Positions 43,188 through 51,957 of a DNA stretch of 64,000 nucleotides are shown here, piece after piece. The first letter of the stretch is position 1; every line of letters starts with the position of its first letter. The DNA is taken from the NCBI RefSeq assembly GCF_030410515.1, contig NZ_JAUHHD010000001.1, positions 372,001-436,000 on the forward strand. The letters run 5' to 3'. The notes under the pieces were generated by a model, which had not been told where the DNA came from, did not search any database, and saw only the letters and a list, made by a program, of their open reading frames with translations. Made by a program: the position numbers and the translations under genes. Source of the stretch: Arthrobacter sp. YD4. GTDB taxonomy: Bacteria > Actinomycetota > Actinomycetes > Actinomycetales > Micrococcaceae.

Positions 43188-44366
43188 TTAGCTGCCCGGC
43201 TGGAGCCGGGAGAAGGCCTGCTCGAGGTCCGCGATCAGGTCCTCCACGTCCTCGATGCCGCAGGAGAGCCGGAGCAGGTTCTCCGGGACGGCCAGCTCGG
43301 TGCCCTTGACGGAGGCGTGCGTCATCTCCGAGGGGTAGTTCATCAGCGACTCGATGCCGCCGAGGGATTCGGCCAACGTGAACACGGAGGTGGATTCCGC
43401 CACCGTGCGGGCAGCCTGCTCGCCGCCCTTGAACTGCACGGAGACCATGCCGCCGAACTTCTTCATCTGCTTCTTCGCCAGTTCGTGGCCGGGGTGCGAG
43501 GGCAGGCCCGGGTAGAGCACGGCTTCCACCTCGGGGCGCTGCAGCAGCCATTCGGCAACGGCCTGGGCGTTGTCGCTGTGCCGGTCCATCCGCACGCCGA
43601 GGGTCTTCAACCCGCGGGTGGTCAGGAAGGCGTCCATCGGCCCGGACACGGCGCCGACGGCGAACTGCACGAAGCCGATCTTCTCGGCCAGTTCAGGGTC
43701 GTTGACCACGATTGCGCCGCCGACGACGTCGGAGTGGCCGCCGATGTACTTGGTGGTGGAGTGGACGACGACGTCGGCGCCCAGCGCCAGCGGGTTCTGC
43801 AGGTACGGGGACGCGAAGGTGTTGTCCACAACCAGGAGGGCCCCGGCGTCGTGCGCCACCGTGGCGAGCGCGGCGATGTCGGTGATCTTCATCATCGGGT
43901 TGGACGGGGTCTCCACCCAGACCAGCCGGGTCTGGTTGGCGGCGACCGCGGCGGCGACGGCGTCCAGATCGGACATGTCCACCGGGGTGTTGCCGATCCC
44001 CCACTCGCCAAGGACGCGGCTGATCAGGCGGTAGGTTCCGCCGTAGGCGTCGTTGCCGAGGACGATGTGGTCCCCGGGCCGGGTCAGGGCGCGGATCATC
44101 GAGTCCTCGGCGGCCAGGCCGGAGCCGAAGGAGTAAGCGTGCGATCCGCCCTCAAGCGCGGCGAGCTGCTCCTGCAGCGCGTCGCGGGTGGGGTTGCCGC
44201 CGCGGCCGTACTCGTAGCCGGAGCGGAGTCCGCCGATGCCGTCCTGGGCATAGGTGGAGGAGAAGTGCAGCGGCGGGACCACGGCACCGGTGCGCGGCTC
44301 GAAAGCCTGGCCGGCGTGGACCGCACGGGTGTTGAAGCCTGCGGGGGTGCTGTCAGACGAGGACAT
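43188..44366 (-). CDS. metB: cystathionine gamma-synthase/gamma-lyase (PLP enzyme)
   Basis: The 392-aa PLP enzyme carries Lys206 in HSTTKYIGGHSD, YEYGRGGNPTR, SGLAAEDSM and VETPSNP. The family includes both the synthase and the lyase and the sequence does not separate them cleanly. Being next to cystathionine beta-synthase favours a gamma-lyase role in reverse transsulfuration, making cysteine from homocysteine. The ATG has AAGGAG upstream and lies 17 nt behind the beta-synthase stop, indicating an operon. Confidence 0.9.
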   Translation of the reverse strand: MSSSDSTPAGFNTRAVHAGQAFEPRTGAVVPPLHFSSTYAQDGIGGLRSGYEYGRGGNPTRDALQEQLAALEGGSHAYSFGSGLAAEDSMIRALTRPGDHIVLGNDAYGGTYRLISRVLGEWGIGNTPVDMSDLDAVAAAVAANQTRLVWVETPSNPMMKITDIAALATVAHDAGALLVVDNTFASPYLQNPLALGADVVVHSTTKYIGGHSDVVGGAIVVNDPELAEKIGFVQFAVGAVSGPMDAFLTTRGLKTLGVRMDRHSDNAQAVAEWLLQRPEVEAVLYPGLPSHPGHELAKKQMKKFGGMVSVQFKGGEQAARTVAESTSVFTLAESLGGIESLMNYPSEMTHASVKGTELAVPENLLRLSCGIEDVEDLIADLEQAFSRLQPGS

Positions 44367-44383
44367 GGGACTCCTTGGAGATG

Positions 44384-45769
44384 TCAGTTGCTGAGGTAGG
44401 CGAGGAGGTCGTGGCGGGTGAGGATGCCCACCGGCGCGCCGACGAAGGTCACCATCAGGGTGTCCGCGTCGGAGAGGAGTTCGCGGGCGGTCGAGATCGA
44501 TTCGAGCGAACCGATCACGGGCAGGCGGGGCTCCATGTGTTCGGAGATCTTGTCCGTGAGGGCCGCCTCGCCGCGGAACAGCTTGGCGGTCAGCGTGCGT
44601 TCGTCGACGGAGCCGAGGACCTCGCCCATCACCACGGGCGGTTCCTGCGAGAGGACCGGGATGTGCGAGACGCCGTACTCGTTCATGATGTTGATGACGT
44701 CGCGGACGGACTCGTTCGGGTGGATGTGCACCAGGTCGGGCAGTTCCCCGGTCTTGGCCTTGAGCACCTCTTCCACGGAGGCCTCGTCGCCGCTGGCGAG
44801 GAAGCCGTAGGAGCGCATCCACTGGTCATTGAAGATCTTGGCCAGGTAGCCGCGGCCGGAGTCGGGCAGGATAACCACCACGACGGCGTCGGCCGGCAGG
44901 TCCTTAGCGGCCCGCAGCGCGGCGACCACGGCCATGCCGGAGGAACCGCCCACCAGGAGGCCCTCCTCGCGGGCCAGGCGGCGGGTCATGGCGAAGGAGT
45001 CGGCGTCGGTGACGGCGATGACCTCGTCCGGGACGCCCTTGTCGTAGTTGCCGGGCCACATGTCCTCGCCGACGCCCTCGACGAAGTAGGGCCGGCCGGT
45101 GCCGCCGGAGTAGACCGAGCCGGCGGGGTCGGCGCCGATGATCTTGACGACGCCGCCGTCGGCGTCGGGACGGTCCGCGGAGACTTCCTTGAGGTAGCGG
45201 CCGGTGCCGGTGATGGTGCCGCCGGTACCAGCGCCGATCACGCAGTGGGTGACCCGGCCGTCGGTGTCCCGCCAGATTTCGGGGCCGGTGGTCTCGTAGT
45301 GGCTGCCGGGGGCGGCGGGGTTGGAGAACTGGTCCGGCTTGTACGCGCCGGGGATTTCCCGGACCAGCCGGTCCGAGACGCCGTAGTAGCTGTGCGGGCT
45401 GTCCGGGGCGACGGCGGTGGGGGTGACAACCACCTCGGCGCCGTAGGCCTGCAGCACGGAGCGCTTGTCCTCGCCCACCTTGTCCGGGACCACGAAGATG
45501 CAGCGGTAGCCCTTCTGCTGGGCCACCAGGGCCAGGCCGACGCCGGTGTTGCCGGAGGTCGGTTCCACGATGGTGCCGCCGGGCTTGAGCTTGCCGCTGC
45601 GCTCGGCCTCGTCGATCATCTTCGCCGCGATGCGATCCTTGATGGACCCGCCGGGGTTCAGGTATTCCACCTTCACCAGAACCGTGGCGGCGATGCCTTC
45701 GGTGACGTGGTTGAGCTTGACGAGGGGCGTGTTGCCGATGAGGTCCAGGACGGACGGCGCATACTTCAT
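44384..45769 (-). CDS. cbs: cystathionine beta-synthase
   Basis: The enzyme condenses serine and homocysteine to cystathionine. The 461-aa protein has the PLP lysine K44 in NPGGSIKDRIA, PTSGNTGVGLAL, the phosphate loop GAGTGGTITGTG and GGSSGMAV. Two CBS modules at about residues 330-460 follow, as in regulated family members. The ATG at 45769 is chosen because the alternative TTG at 45778 falls within the TAACTT -10 box. It leads the two-gene transsulfuration operon. Confidence 0.94.
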   Translation of the reverse strand: MKYAPSVLDLIGNTPLVKLNHVTEGIAATVLVKVEYLNPGGSIKDRIAAKMIDEAERSGKLKPGGTIVEPTSGNTGVGLALVAQQKGYRCIFVVPDKVGEDKRSVLQAYGAEVVVTPTAVAPDSPHSYYGVSDRLVREIPGAYKPDQFSNPAAPGSHYETTGPEIWRDTDGRVTHCVIGAGTGGTITGTGRYLKEVSADRPDADGGVVKIIGADPAGSVYSGGTGRPYFVEGVGEDMWPGNYDKGVPDEVIAVTDADSFAMTRRLAREEGLLVGGSSGMAVVAALRAAKDLPADAVVVVILPDSGRGYLAKIFNDQWMRSYGFLASGDEASVEEVLKAKTGELPDLVHIHPNESVRDVINIMNEYGVSHIPVLSQEPPVVMGEVLGSVDERTLTAKLFRGEAALTDKISEHMEPRLPVIGSLESISTARELLSDADTLMVTFVGAPVGILTRHDLLAYLSN

Positions 45770-45776
45770 GACTACC

Positions 45777-45782
45777 AAGTTA
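45777..45782 (-). promoter_or_regulatory. -10 box of the cbs operon
   Basis: TAACTT on the minus strand ends 7 nt before the ATG and decides the start codon choice. Confidence 0.5.
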
Positions 45783-45847
45783 CCGTCTTCGCGTCACCGG
45801 GCCGCTCCCGTGCCATGCAGGGCCCGCGCGGGTGCGAGGATTAGCCG

Positions 45848-47035
45848 GTGAAGCGAAATTCCTGGCTGCCTGCGCTGCGCAGCTACGCGGTTCCCGGCGG
45901 CATGCTGCTGGCCGGTGTCCTGGCGCTGGCGGTGGGCCTGCTGCCGCTGCCGGCGTTCGGCGAACTGGCCGACCGCACGGTTCCCGTGCTGGCCTTCGTG
46001 GTGGCCATGTCCCTGGTGACCGAACTGGTGGACGACGCCGGCCTGTTCCGGGCGGTGACGGACCGGTTGGCGGCGTGGGGCCGGGGCCGGGTCCTGCTGC
46101 TGTGGCTGCTGGTGATCGGCTTGTCCACGGTCTCCACCATCTTCCTGTCACTGGATACGACGGCGGTGCTGGTCACGCCCGTCGTCGTCCTGCTGGCGGT
46201 GCACGCGCGCATCCCTCCCCTGCCGTTCGCCCTGACCACCATCTGGCTGGCCAACACGGCCTCGCTGTTGCTGCCGGTCTCGAACCTGACCAACCTGCTG
46301 GCCCAGTCCCGGCTGGGCCTGAGCCCCGCCGGTTTCGCGGGCCTGGTCTGGGCTCCCTCGCTGGTGGGCATCCTGCTGCCGCTGGTGCTGCTGTGGCTGG
46401 CGTTCCGCAAGGACCTGCGCGGCGGGTACGGCCGCCAGGCCCCGCACGGGGTCCGGGACAAGGTGCTGCTCTACGCGTCATCGGGCGTCATGATTCTCCT
46501 GCTGCCGGCCCTGGTCTCCGGCCTGCCGGTCTACATTCCGGCCGGAATCGCGGCCGTGGTGCTGCTGGGGCTTTTCCTCTGGCGCCGCCGGTCCTCGCTG
46601 CGCTGGTCCATGGTGCCGTGGCGCCCGCTGGTGCTCACGGTGGGACTCTTCATGGTGGTGGAGACCCTGCACTCCAACGGCCTGACCCGAGCCCTGGCGG
46701 GAATCGCTGGGTCCGGGGACAGCCTGCCCGCGCTGCTGCAGCTGGCGGGCCTCGGCGCGGGGGCGGCCAACGTCGTCAACAATCTCCCCGCCTACCTGGC
46801 CCTCGAGCCCGTGGGCGGCTCACCCGTGCGGCTGGCGGCCCTGCTGATCGGCGTGAACCTAGGTCCGCTGGTGACCCCGTGGGCCTCTCTGGCCACCCTG
46901 CTCTGGCACGAGCGGCTGCGGGCCTTGAATGTGGAGATCCGTTGGGGCGGCTTCGCCCTGGCGGGCCTCGCGGCCGTCGTCCTCACACTGCCGCTGGCGG
47001 TCGTGGCGCTGTGGCTGACCAGCGGGATGCACTGA
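45848..47035 (+). CDS. ArsB/NhaD-like (ion transporter superfamily) permease
   Basis: The 395-aa protein has about 11 membrane helices. Family marks are LSLDTTAVLVTPVVV, LANTASLLLPVSNLTNLL in the first half and NVVNNLPAYLAL plus GVNLGPLVTPWASLATLLW in the second. This is the inverted-repeat signature of arsenite, citrate and Na+/H+ permeases. No arsR or arsC is close, so arsenite export is only one option. The GTG start is divergent from cbs. Confidence 0.85.
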   Translation: MKRNSWLPALRSYAVPGGMLLAGVLALAVGLLPLPAFGELADRTVPVLAFVVAMSLVTELVDDAGLFRAVTDRLAAWGRGRVLLLWLLVIGLSTVSTIFLSLDTTAVLVTPVVVLLAVHARIPPLPFALTTIWLANTASLLLPVSNLTNLLAQSRLGLSPAGFAGLVWAPSLVGILLPLVLLWLAFRKDLRGGYGRQAPHGVRDKVLLYASSGVMILLLPALVSGLPVYIPAGIAAVVLLGLFLWRRRSSLRWSMVPWRPLVLTVGLFMVVETLHSNGLTRALAGIAGSGDSLPALLQLAGLGAGAANVVNNLPAYLALEPVGGSPVRLAALLIGVNLGPLVTPWASLATLLWHERLRALNVEIRWGGFALAGLAAVVLTLPLAVVALWLTSGMH

Positions 47036-47060
47036 CCCTGTCCTGGCACCGAACGCTGCC

Positions 47061-47462
47061 CTAACCGCCGGCGGCATCCCCGGCGGGAACGGCGTTCTGC
47101 CACAGCCCCACCACATTGCCCTCGGTGTCCGTGAAGTAGGCATTCCAGCCGGACCCCGGCACCTCCATCTTGCCGCGCAGAACGGCGCCGCCCCGGGCGG
47201 CGATGTCCCGAAGGGCGGCGTCGATGTCCTCGACGTCGATGGTGACCACGGGCGCGCGCAGCTCGCCGCGGCGGAAGATGCCACCATTGATGGACCCCGC
47301 CACCGCTGGCCGGCCGTGCTCATCCATCGGAGTGGTCAGCGCCAGGCTGTATTCCATTTCCGGCATCACCTGGAAGGCCCAGCCGAACACCGCCTTGTAG
47401 AAACCGCGTGCCCGGTCCTCGTCGTCCGCGGGAAGTTCAAAATGCACCACGCCGCCGCCCAT
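47061..47462 (-). CDS. VOC-family (glyoxalase/bleomycin-resistance fold) protein
   Basis: The 133-aa protein has two beta-alpha-beta3 modules. VVHFELPADDEDRARGFYKAV starts the first and ELRAPVVTIDVEDIDAALRD starts the second, ending with GNAYFTDTEGNVVGLWQ-like strands and a metal-site glutamate position. Such proteins bind metals and small metabolites, and the role is open. The ATG has AGGAGC upstream. The very long frame through this gene to 49295 is antisense artefact. Confidence 0.85.
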   Translation of the reverse strand: MGGGVVHFELPADDEDRARGFYKAVFGWAFQVMPEMEYSLALTTPMDEHGRPAVAGSINGGIFRRGELRAPVVTIDVEDIDAALRDIAARGGAVLRGKMEVPGSGWNAYFTDTEGNVVGLWQNAVPAGDAAGG

Positions 47463-47597
47463 GATCCGCTCCTGCCCTCGCCGGGGTCCGCACCTTCGGC
47501 CCGGACCAGCTTCTCCTGGGGGGATTGTAGGACCGGAGTCGGGCCGCCGGTCAGGGCCGTTCGACTCGGCGTCGGAGCTCCGTGGGAACATGGAAGC

Positions 47598-48578
47598 ATG
47601 ACCACCGCAGAACTGTCCGCCGGCGCGTCCGCGTCCGCGGATGCCTCGCTGCGCTGGCGTCCGGGCGGCCCGTTCGACCTGCTGCAGACCATCAGCCCGC
47701 TGCGCCGCGGCCACGGGGACCCGGCCGTCAAGGTCGCCGCCGACGGCGTGTGGCTGGCCTTCACCACCGCGGCCGGTCCGGCCAGTTTGCGCTTGGTCTC
47801 CCACGGGCCGGCGTCGGATCCTTTCGTCGATGCCCGGGCATGGGGTCCCGGCGCGGAGGAGGCCGTCGCGGCCGTTCCCCGGCTGCTGGGCGGCGACGAC
47901 GACTGGACTGGCTTTGACGAGCCGTCGTTCCACGCCACGCTCCCCCGCATGGTCCGGGACGCCCGCCACCGGAACCCTGCCGTCCGGCTGCCCGCCACCG
48001 GTCGCATGGTCGACGCCCTGATCCCGACCATCATGGAACAAAAGGTCACCGTGATCGAGGCCCGCCGCGGCTACCGCTACCTGGTCTACCGCTTCGGGAC
48101 GCCGGCACCGGGTGCGGGCACCGTGGCCCCGGATACCCTGATGGTCCAGCCCACGCCCCGGCAGTGGCTCGCCATTCCCTCGTGGGAGTGGCACAAGGCG
48201 GGCGTCGGACCGCAGCGCTCGGACACGGCCATGCGCGTCCTCCGCTCCGCCGCGGCGCTCGAACGGCTGGCCGGGCTGCCCTCGGCGGAGGCTGCCACCA
48301 AACTGCAGACCCTCCCGGGGGTCGGGATCTGGACAGCGGCCGAGGTAGTGCAGCGCACCCACGGCTGTCCCGATTCGATCGCGGTGGGCGACTACCACCT
48401 CGCCGCCTACGTGGGCGCGGCCCTGACCGGCCGGCGCACCGACGACGCCGGGATGATCCGGCTGCTGGCGCCCTGGGCCGGGCACCGCCAGCGGGTGGTC
48501 CGGATGATCGGGCTCAGCGGGTTCCGGAAACCCGTCTTCGGCGCAAGGATGACCATCCAGGACCACCGCCACCACTAG
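47598..48578 (+). CDS. DNA-3-methyladenine glycosylase family (AlkA-like) protein
   Basis: The 326-aa protein has the helix-hairpin-helix LQTLPGVGIWTAAEV (about 236-250) followed by the catalytic Asp265 in IAVGDYHLAAYVG, the HhH-GPD pattern of base-excision glycosylases. The N-terminal part lacks an Ada domain. It probably removes alkylated purines. The ATG at 47598 is the first in-frame start without overlap of the divergent VOC gene. Confidence 0.88.
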   Translation: MTTAELSAGASASADASLRWRPGGPFDLLQTISPLRRGHGDPAVKVAADGVWLAFTTAAGPASLRLVSHGPASDPFVDARAWGPGAEEAVAAVPRLLGGDDDWTGFDEPSFHATLPRMVRDARHRNPAVRLPATGRMVDALIPTIMEQKVTVIEARRGYRYLVYRFGTPAPGAGTVAPDTLMVQPTPRQWLAIPSWEWHKAGVGPQRSDTAMRVLRSAAALERLAGLPSAEAATKLQTLPGVGIWTAAEVVQRTHGCPDSIAVGDYHLAAYVGAALTGRRTDDAGMIRLLAPWAGHRQRVVRMIGLSGFRKPVFGARMTIQDHRHH

Positions 48579-48601
48579 GACCCGCCGGCCGGGGACCCGG
48601 G

Positions 48602-50275
48602 TCAGAGGCCCAGGCGCGCCACGGCCTCCAGCCGCATGTCGACCTTCCGGATCTTGCCGGACACGGTCATCGGGAAACTGTCGCGGACCTCCACGTACCG
48701 GGGAATCTTGTAGTGCGCCAGCTTGCCGCGGCAGAAGCCGGCCAGGGACTCGGCGTCCATCGGGCCGGCCTCCGGCTTGAGGATCACGCACGCCATCAGT
48801 TCCTCCCCATAGGTGGCATCGGGAACGCCGATCACTTGCACGTCCTGGATGTCCGGGTGGGTGTAGAGGAACTCCTCGATCTCGCGCGGGTAGATGTTCT
48901 CGCCGCCCCGGATCACCATGTCCTTGATCCGGCCCTCCACCACGATGTAGCCGTCCTTGTCCATCCGGGCGAGGTCGCCGGTGTGCATCCAGCCTTCGGG
49001 GTCGATCGCCTCGGCGGTCTTCTCCGGCTGGTTCCAGTACCCCTGCATCACCGAGTAGCCGCGCGTGCACAGTTCGCCGATCTCGCCGCGCTGCAGCACC
49101 TCGCCGCTGACGGGATCGATGATGCGGCTCTCCAGCTGCGGCATGGTCCGGCCTACGGTCTGGGTCCGCTGCTCCATGGTGTCCACGCTGCGGGTCATGG
49201 TGGACACCGGCGAGGTCTCCGTCATGCCATAGCAGATGGCCACATCGCGCATATTCATCTCCGCGATCACCCGATTCATCACCTCGATAGGGCACAGGGA
49301 ACCGGCCATCACCCCGGTGCGCAGGGTGGAGAGGTCGTAGGACGCGAAGTCCGGCAGCGCCAGCTCCGCGATGAACATCGTGGGGACGCCGTAGAGCGAG
49401 GTGCCGCCGAAGTCCTGGACGGCTTCCAGCGCGGCGGCCGGCGAGAAGCCGCGGCCGGGGATGATGGTGGCCGCGCCGTGGCTGAGCGCCGCAAGGTTGC
49501 CGATCACCATGCCGAAGCAGTGGTAGAAGGGCACCGGCAGGACCACCCTGTCGTGTTCGGTGTAGTCCAGCAGCTCACCGATCGAGTAGCCGTTGTTGAG
49601 CAGGTTGTGGTGGGTCAGCGTCGCGCCCTTGGGGAAGCCCGTGGTGCCGGAGGTGTACTGCAGGTTGATGGCGTCGTGCGGATCCAGACCCGCCATCCGG
49701 TCCTTGAGCGCGGCATAGGGGACGTCGTCGGCGCGGCGGAGCAGCTCCGCGTAGCCCTGCTCGGCGTCGTTCTCCGGCTCCGCCCCGGTGAGTCCGGGCT
49801 GGCCCGCGGGCAGGAACACGAGTTCCTTCAGTTCCGGGCATTCCGCCAAGGCCTGCCGGGCCATGGCGGTGTAGTCGCTGTTCTTGTCCGACGGCGCCGT
49901 GACCAGCATCCTCATCCCGTTTTGCTTCACGACGAACTCGAGTTCGTGGCTGCGGTAGGCCGGGTTGACGTTGACCAGGATGGCGCCGATCTTGGCGGTG
50001 GCGTATTGCAGCAGGGTCCACTCGGCGCAGTTCGGGCTCCAGATTCCCACCCGCTCCCCCTTGGCGACGCCGACGGCGAGCAGCGCGCGGGCCAGCCGGT
50101 CGACGTCGTCGTTCATTTTGGCGTAGCTCCAGCGCCGGGCTTCACCGCCCGGGACGGCGGCGGCCTCGATGAGGGCGTCATGGTAGGGGAACCGGGCGGC
50201 GATCCGCTCAAAGTTCGCGCCAATGGTTTCATCGATCAGCGGGACGTCAGTGTCCCCGGCGGTGTACGCAAGCAT
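48602..50275 (-). CDS. fatty-acyl-CoA synthetase (AMP-binding ligase)
   Basis: The 557-aa ligase activates a fatty or aromatic acid to its CoA ester through an acyl-AMP. Core motifs are YTSGTTGFPKGATLTHHNLL, YGMTETSPVS, GDLARMDKDGYIVVEGRIKD and MVIRGGENIYPREIE, with the catalytic lysine in VSGKIRKVDM. By pattern it is a FadD3/FadD35-like medium-chain type of actinobacteria. The start is 6 nt behind TAGCGT. Confidence 0.93.
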   Translation of the reverse strand: MLAYTAGDTDVPLIDETIGANFERIAARFPYHDALIEAAAVPGGEARRWSYAKMNDDVDRLARALLAVGVAKGERVGIWSPNCAEWTLLQYATAKIGAILVNVNPAYRSHELEFVVKQNGMRMLVTAPSDKNSDYTAMARQALAECPELKELVFLPAGQPGLTGAEPENDAEQGYAELLRRADDVPYAALKDRMAGLDPHDAINLQYTSGTTGFPKGATLTHHNLLNNGYSIGELLDYTEHDRVVLPVPFYHCFGMVIGNLAALSHGAATIIPGRGFSPAAALEAVQDFGGTSLYGVPTMFIAELALPDFASYDLSTLRTGVMAGSLCPIEVMNRVIAEMNMRDVAICYGMTETSPVSTMTRSVDTMEQRTQTVGRTMPQLESRIIDPVSGEVLQRGEIGELCTRGYSVMQGYWNQPEKTAEAIDPEGWMHTGDLARMDKDGYIVVEGRIKDMVIRGGENIYPREIEEFLYTHPDIQDVQVIGVPDATYGEELMACVILKPEAGPMDAESLAGFCRGKLAHYKIPRYVEVRDSFPMTVSGKIRKVDMRLEAVARLGL

Positions 50276-50281
50276 GATGTG

Positions 50282-50287
50282 ACGCTA
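50282..50287 (-). promoter_or_regulatory. -10 box of the acyl-CoA ligase gene
   Basis: TAGCGT on the minus strand ends 6 nt before the ATG at 50275. Confidence 0.5.
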
Positions 50288-50346
50288 CCAACACGCCGTC
50301 GGCAAGAGAAGAGGAAAGCGTGGATGTCCTAGGAAATCTTTCGGTC

Positions 50347-50383
50347 GCCCGGGGCGCCGCCCGGGGCGCCGCCCGGGGACGCC
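50347..50383. repeat. GC-rich 12-bp tandem repeat
   Basis: GCCCGGGGCGCC occurs twice in tandem (50347-50358, 50359-50370), then once more with an inserted A (50371-50383). It lies upstream of the -10 box of the small monooxygenase-fold gene. Confidence 0.8.
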
Positions 50384-50386
50384 AGC

Positions 50387-50392
50387 TAGGCT
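50387..50392 (+). promoter_or_regulatory. -10 box of the ABM-fold gene
   Basis: TAGGCT lies 7 nt before the ATG at 50400. A GGAGGA sequence fills the interval. Confidence 0.45.
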
Positions 50393-50399
50393 GGAGGAC

Positions 50400-50678
50400 A
50401 TGAGCGAACCCATTGATCTGCGAGCCACTTTCATCCCCAACGACGGCGAATTCTTCCGCGTGAAGCTTGCCCTCGAGATTGCGATCGACGAGGTGGTCAA
50501 TGAACCCGGCTGCCTGCGCTACGAACTGACCGAGGCCACGGAAGAGCGCCTGGTCCTGACCGAGCAGTGGGCCAGCCAGGAGGACCTGGACCGGCACGCG
50601 AAGGGCAGCGCCCTCCAGGACCTGAACGAGTCCCTGAGCGCCCTGCTGGCCGAGCCAGTGAAGGTGGAGCGGGTCTAG
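50400..50678 (+). CDS. antibiotic biosynthesis monooxygenase (ABM) fold protein, YgiN-like
   Basis: The 92-aa protein fits the dimeric ferredoxin-like ABM fold. It has an early beta strand (DLRATFIPNDG), a helix (VKLALEIAIDEVVNEPGCLRYE), and VLTEQWASQEDLDRHAKGSALQ, typical of quinol/monooxygenase-like stress proteins. The substrate cannot be inferred. Single gene, convergent with trx. Confidence 0.85.
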   Translation: MSEPIDLRATFIPNDGEFFRVKLALEIAIDEVVNEPGCLRYELTEATEERLVLTEQWASQEDLDRHAKGSALQDLNESLSALLAEPVKVERV

Positions 50679-50715
50679 CCGTTCGGCGGGGTAGCCCACC
50701 GCCTATAACGACACA

Positions 50716-50776
50716 ACGCGGGGCCGCTCCAGGCTCGCCGTCCTTGGAAGGATGGGGCTGGGGCGGCCCCGCGTTG
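50716..50776. terminator. large GC-rich hairpin between ABM and trx genes
   Basis: Arms AACGCGGGGCCGC (50716-50728) and GCGGCCCCGCGTT (50764-50776) match perfectly. The loop holds a smaller stem TCCTT/AAGGA (50742-50753). Position between two stops suits a bidirectional terminator. Confidence 0.6.
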
Positions 50777-50798
50777 GTTGTGACGCCGGCCGTGGGGC

Positions 50799-51203
50799 CT
50801 AGGCGTCGGGGATCTGCGTGCCGTCCTGCTTGGTGGCGGCTTCGGCCTGCGAGCGGGCGACGTGGGCGTGGACTTCCTCCATGTCGAGCGCCTTGACGGC
50901 GTCCACCACCTGTTCCAGCTGCTGGGCGTTCAGGGCGCCCGGCTGCGAGAAGACCAGAACCTTCTCGCGGAACGCCATCAGGGTGGGGATCGAGGTGATG
51001 CCGGCCTCCGCGGCCAGCTGCTGCTCGGCCTCGGTGTCCACCTTGGAGAACACCACGTCGGGGTGCTTCTCCGAAACGGCGGCGTAGGTGGGGCCGAACT
51101 GCTTGCACGGGCCGCACCATTCGGCCCAGAAATCTACCAGGACAATATCGTTGTCCTCGACGGTCGCTGCGAACTGTTCACCTGTAATGTCTACGGTTGC
51201 CAT
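50799..51203 (-). CDS. trxA: thioredoxin
   Basis: The 134-aa redox protein reduces disulfides in the cytoplasm. Cys30 and Cys33 in FWAEWCGPCKQF form the active site, followed by VDTEAEQQLAAEAGITSIPTL with the cis-proline. It is about 25 residues longer than E. coli TrxA because of a charged C-terminal tail (AHVARSQAEAATKQDG). The start is 6 nt behind TACCGT. Confidence 0.96.
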   Translation of the reverse strand: MATVDITGEQFAATVEDNDIVLVDFWAEWCGPCKQFGPTYAAVSEKHPDVVFSKVDTEAEQQLAAEAGITSIPTLMAFREKVLVFSQPGALNAQQLEQVVDAVKALDMEEVHAHVARSQAEAATKQDGTQIPDA

Positions 51204-51209
51204 TTCTCA

Positions 51210-51215
51210 ACGGTA
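51210..51215 (-). promoter_or_regulatory. -10 box of trxA
   Basis: TACCGT on the minus strand ends 6 nt before the ATG. Confidence 0.5.
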
Positions 51216-51327
51216 CGCGAGACGGGCCGGAAAGTCGCCGGTGTTTCGCTCGTGGCTCATCCGGCCGTCCGCCCCGCACGCGTGCTCGGACGGGTCCCCC
51301 GGCGGGCGCGGAGGTGAGTACGTCCGG

Positions 51328-51873
51328 TCAGCCCCAGAGGTGCGGCGCCGGGCGGCGGGCACCCGGGAGGGCGTTGGTTTCGCGCCAGGAGTGCAGCCAT
51401 TCGGGCAGTTCGAGGCCGGCGGGCGGCTCGCCGAATTCGCGCAGGATGTCCTCCTGGCTGACCGGCTTGCCCTTGCTGACCAATCGGGTGGCGATGTGCG
51501 CGCGGGCGTAAATCTCGCCGTCGACCACCATCCGCTGCTCGAAGTAGATGGCCTTGGAGTCCAGGCCGATTACCTTGGTTTCGATGGTGTACTGCTGCCA
51601 CAGCTGCAGCGAGCAGCGGAACGCGATGGTCTCGCCCGCCACCACGGGGGTCCAGCCGCGCCGCCGCATGGCCTTCCAGGTGCCGCTGCGCGCCATCAGG
51701 TCGAACCTGCCGAGGTCCATGAGCGAGAAGTACATGCCGTTGTTGACATGCATCGCGATGTCGATGTCCGTGGGCAGGACCCGCAGCGGCAGGCTCGCGG
51801 CGTCCCAGATGCCCAGCTTAGGGCGCCGGGACGCGTTCATCAGGAGGAAGAGGGTGCGGAGCAGCAGGTGCAT
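51328..51873 (-). CDS. acyl-CoA thioesterase, 4-hydroxybenzoyl-CoA thioesterase-like
   Basis: The 181-aa hot-dog protein has TDIDIAMHVNNGMYFSLMDL, where the Asp and the HVNN stretch match the active-site region, and a beta-strand core ETIAFRCSLQLWQQYTIETK. It would hydrolyse acyl-CoA thioesters. The ATG at 51873 lies 7 nt behind TAACAT. An internal ATG at residue 12 (MNASRR) is an alternative. A 16-bp palindrome overlaps the -10 box, so a repressor probably controls it. Confidence 0.88.
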   Translation of the reverse strand: MHLLLRTLFLLMNASRRPKLGIWDAASLPLRVLPTDIDIAMHVNNGMYFSLMDLGRFDLMARSGTWKAMRRRGWTPVVAGETIAFRCSLQLWQQYTIETKVIGLDSKAIYFEQRMVVDGEIYARAHIATRLVSKGKPVSQEDILREFGEPPAGLELPEWLHSWRETNALPGARRPAPHLWG

Positions 51874-51882
51874 GCCAGCTAT

Positions 51883-51898
51883 GTTACCCGCGGGTAAC
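51883..51898. promoter_or_regulatory. perfect 16-bp palindrome overlapping the thioesterase promoter
   Basis: GTTACCCGCGGGTAAC is fully self-complementary. On the minus strand it includes part of the TAACAT -10 box (51881-51886) of the thioesterase gene. Sites of this pattern are common for TetR-type regulators of acyl-CoA metabolism. Confidence 0.7.
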
Positions 51899-51957
51899 TA
51901 TGGTGCCAATCATGACGAAGCGTGGCGGGACGGCGGGGCAAGCCCCGCGGACGCTGC

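Noticed and set aside
47061..49295. 744-codon frame extending the VOC gene upstream
   Set aside because: Only the last 133 codons match a family. The rest is antisense to the AlkA-like gene and the VOC ATG has its own ribosome site.
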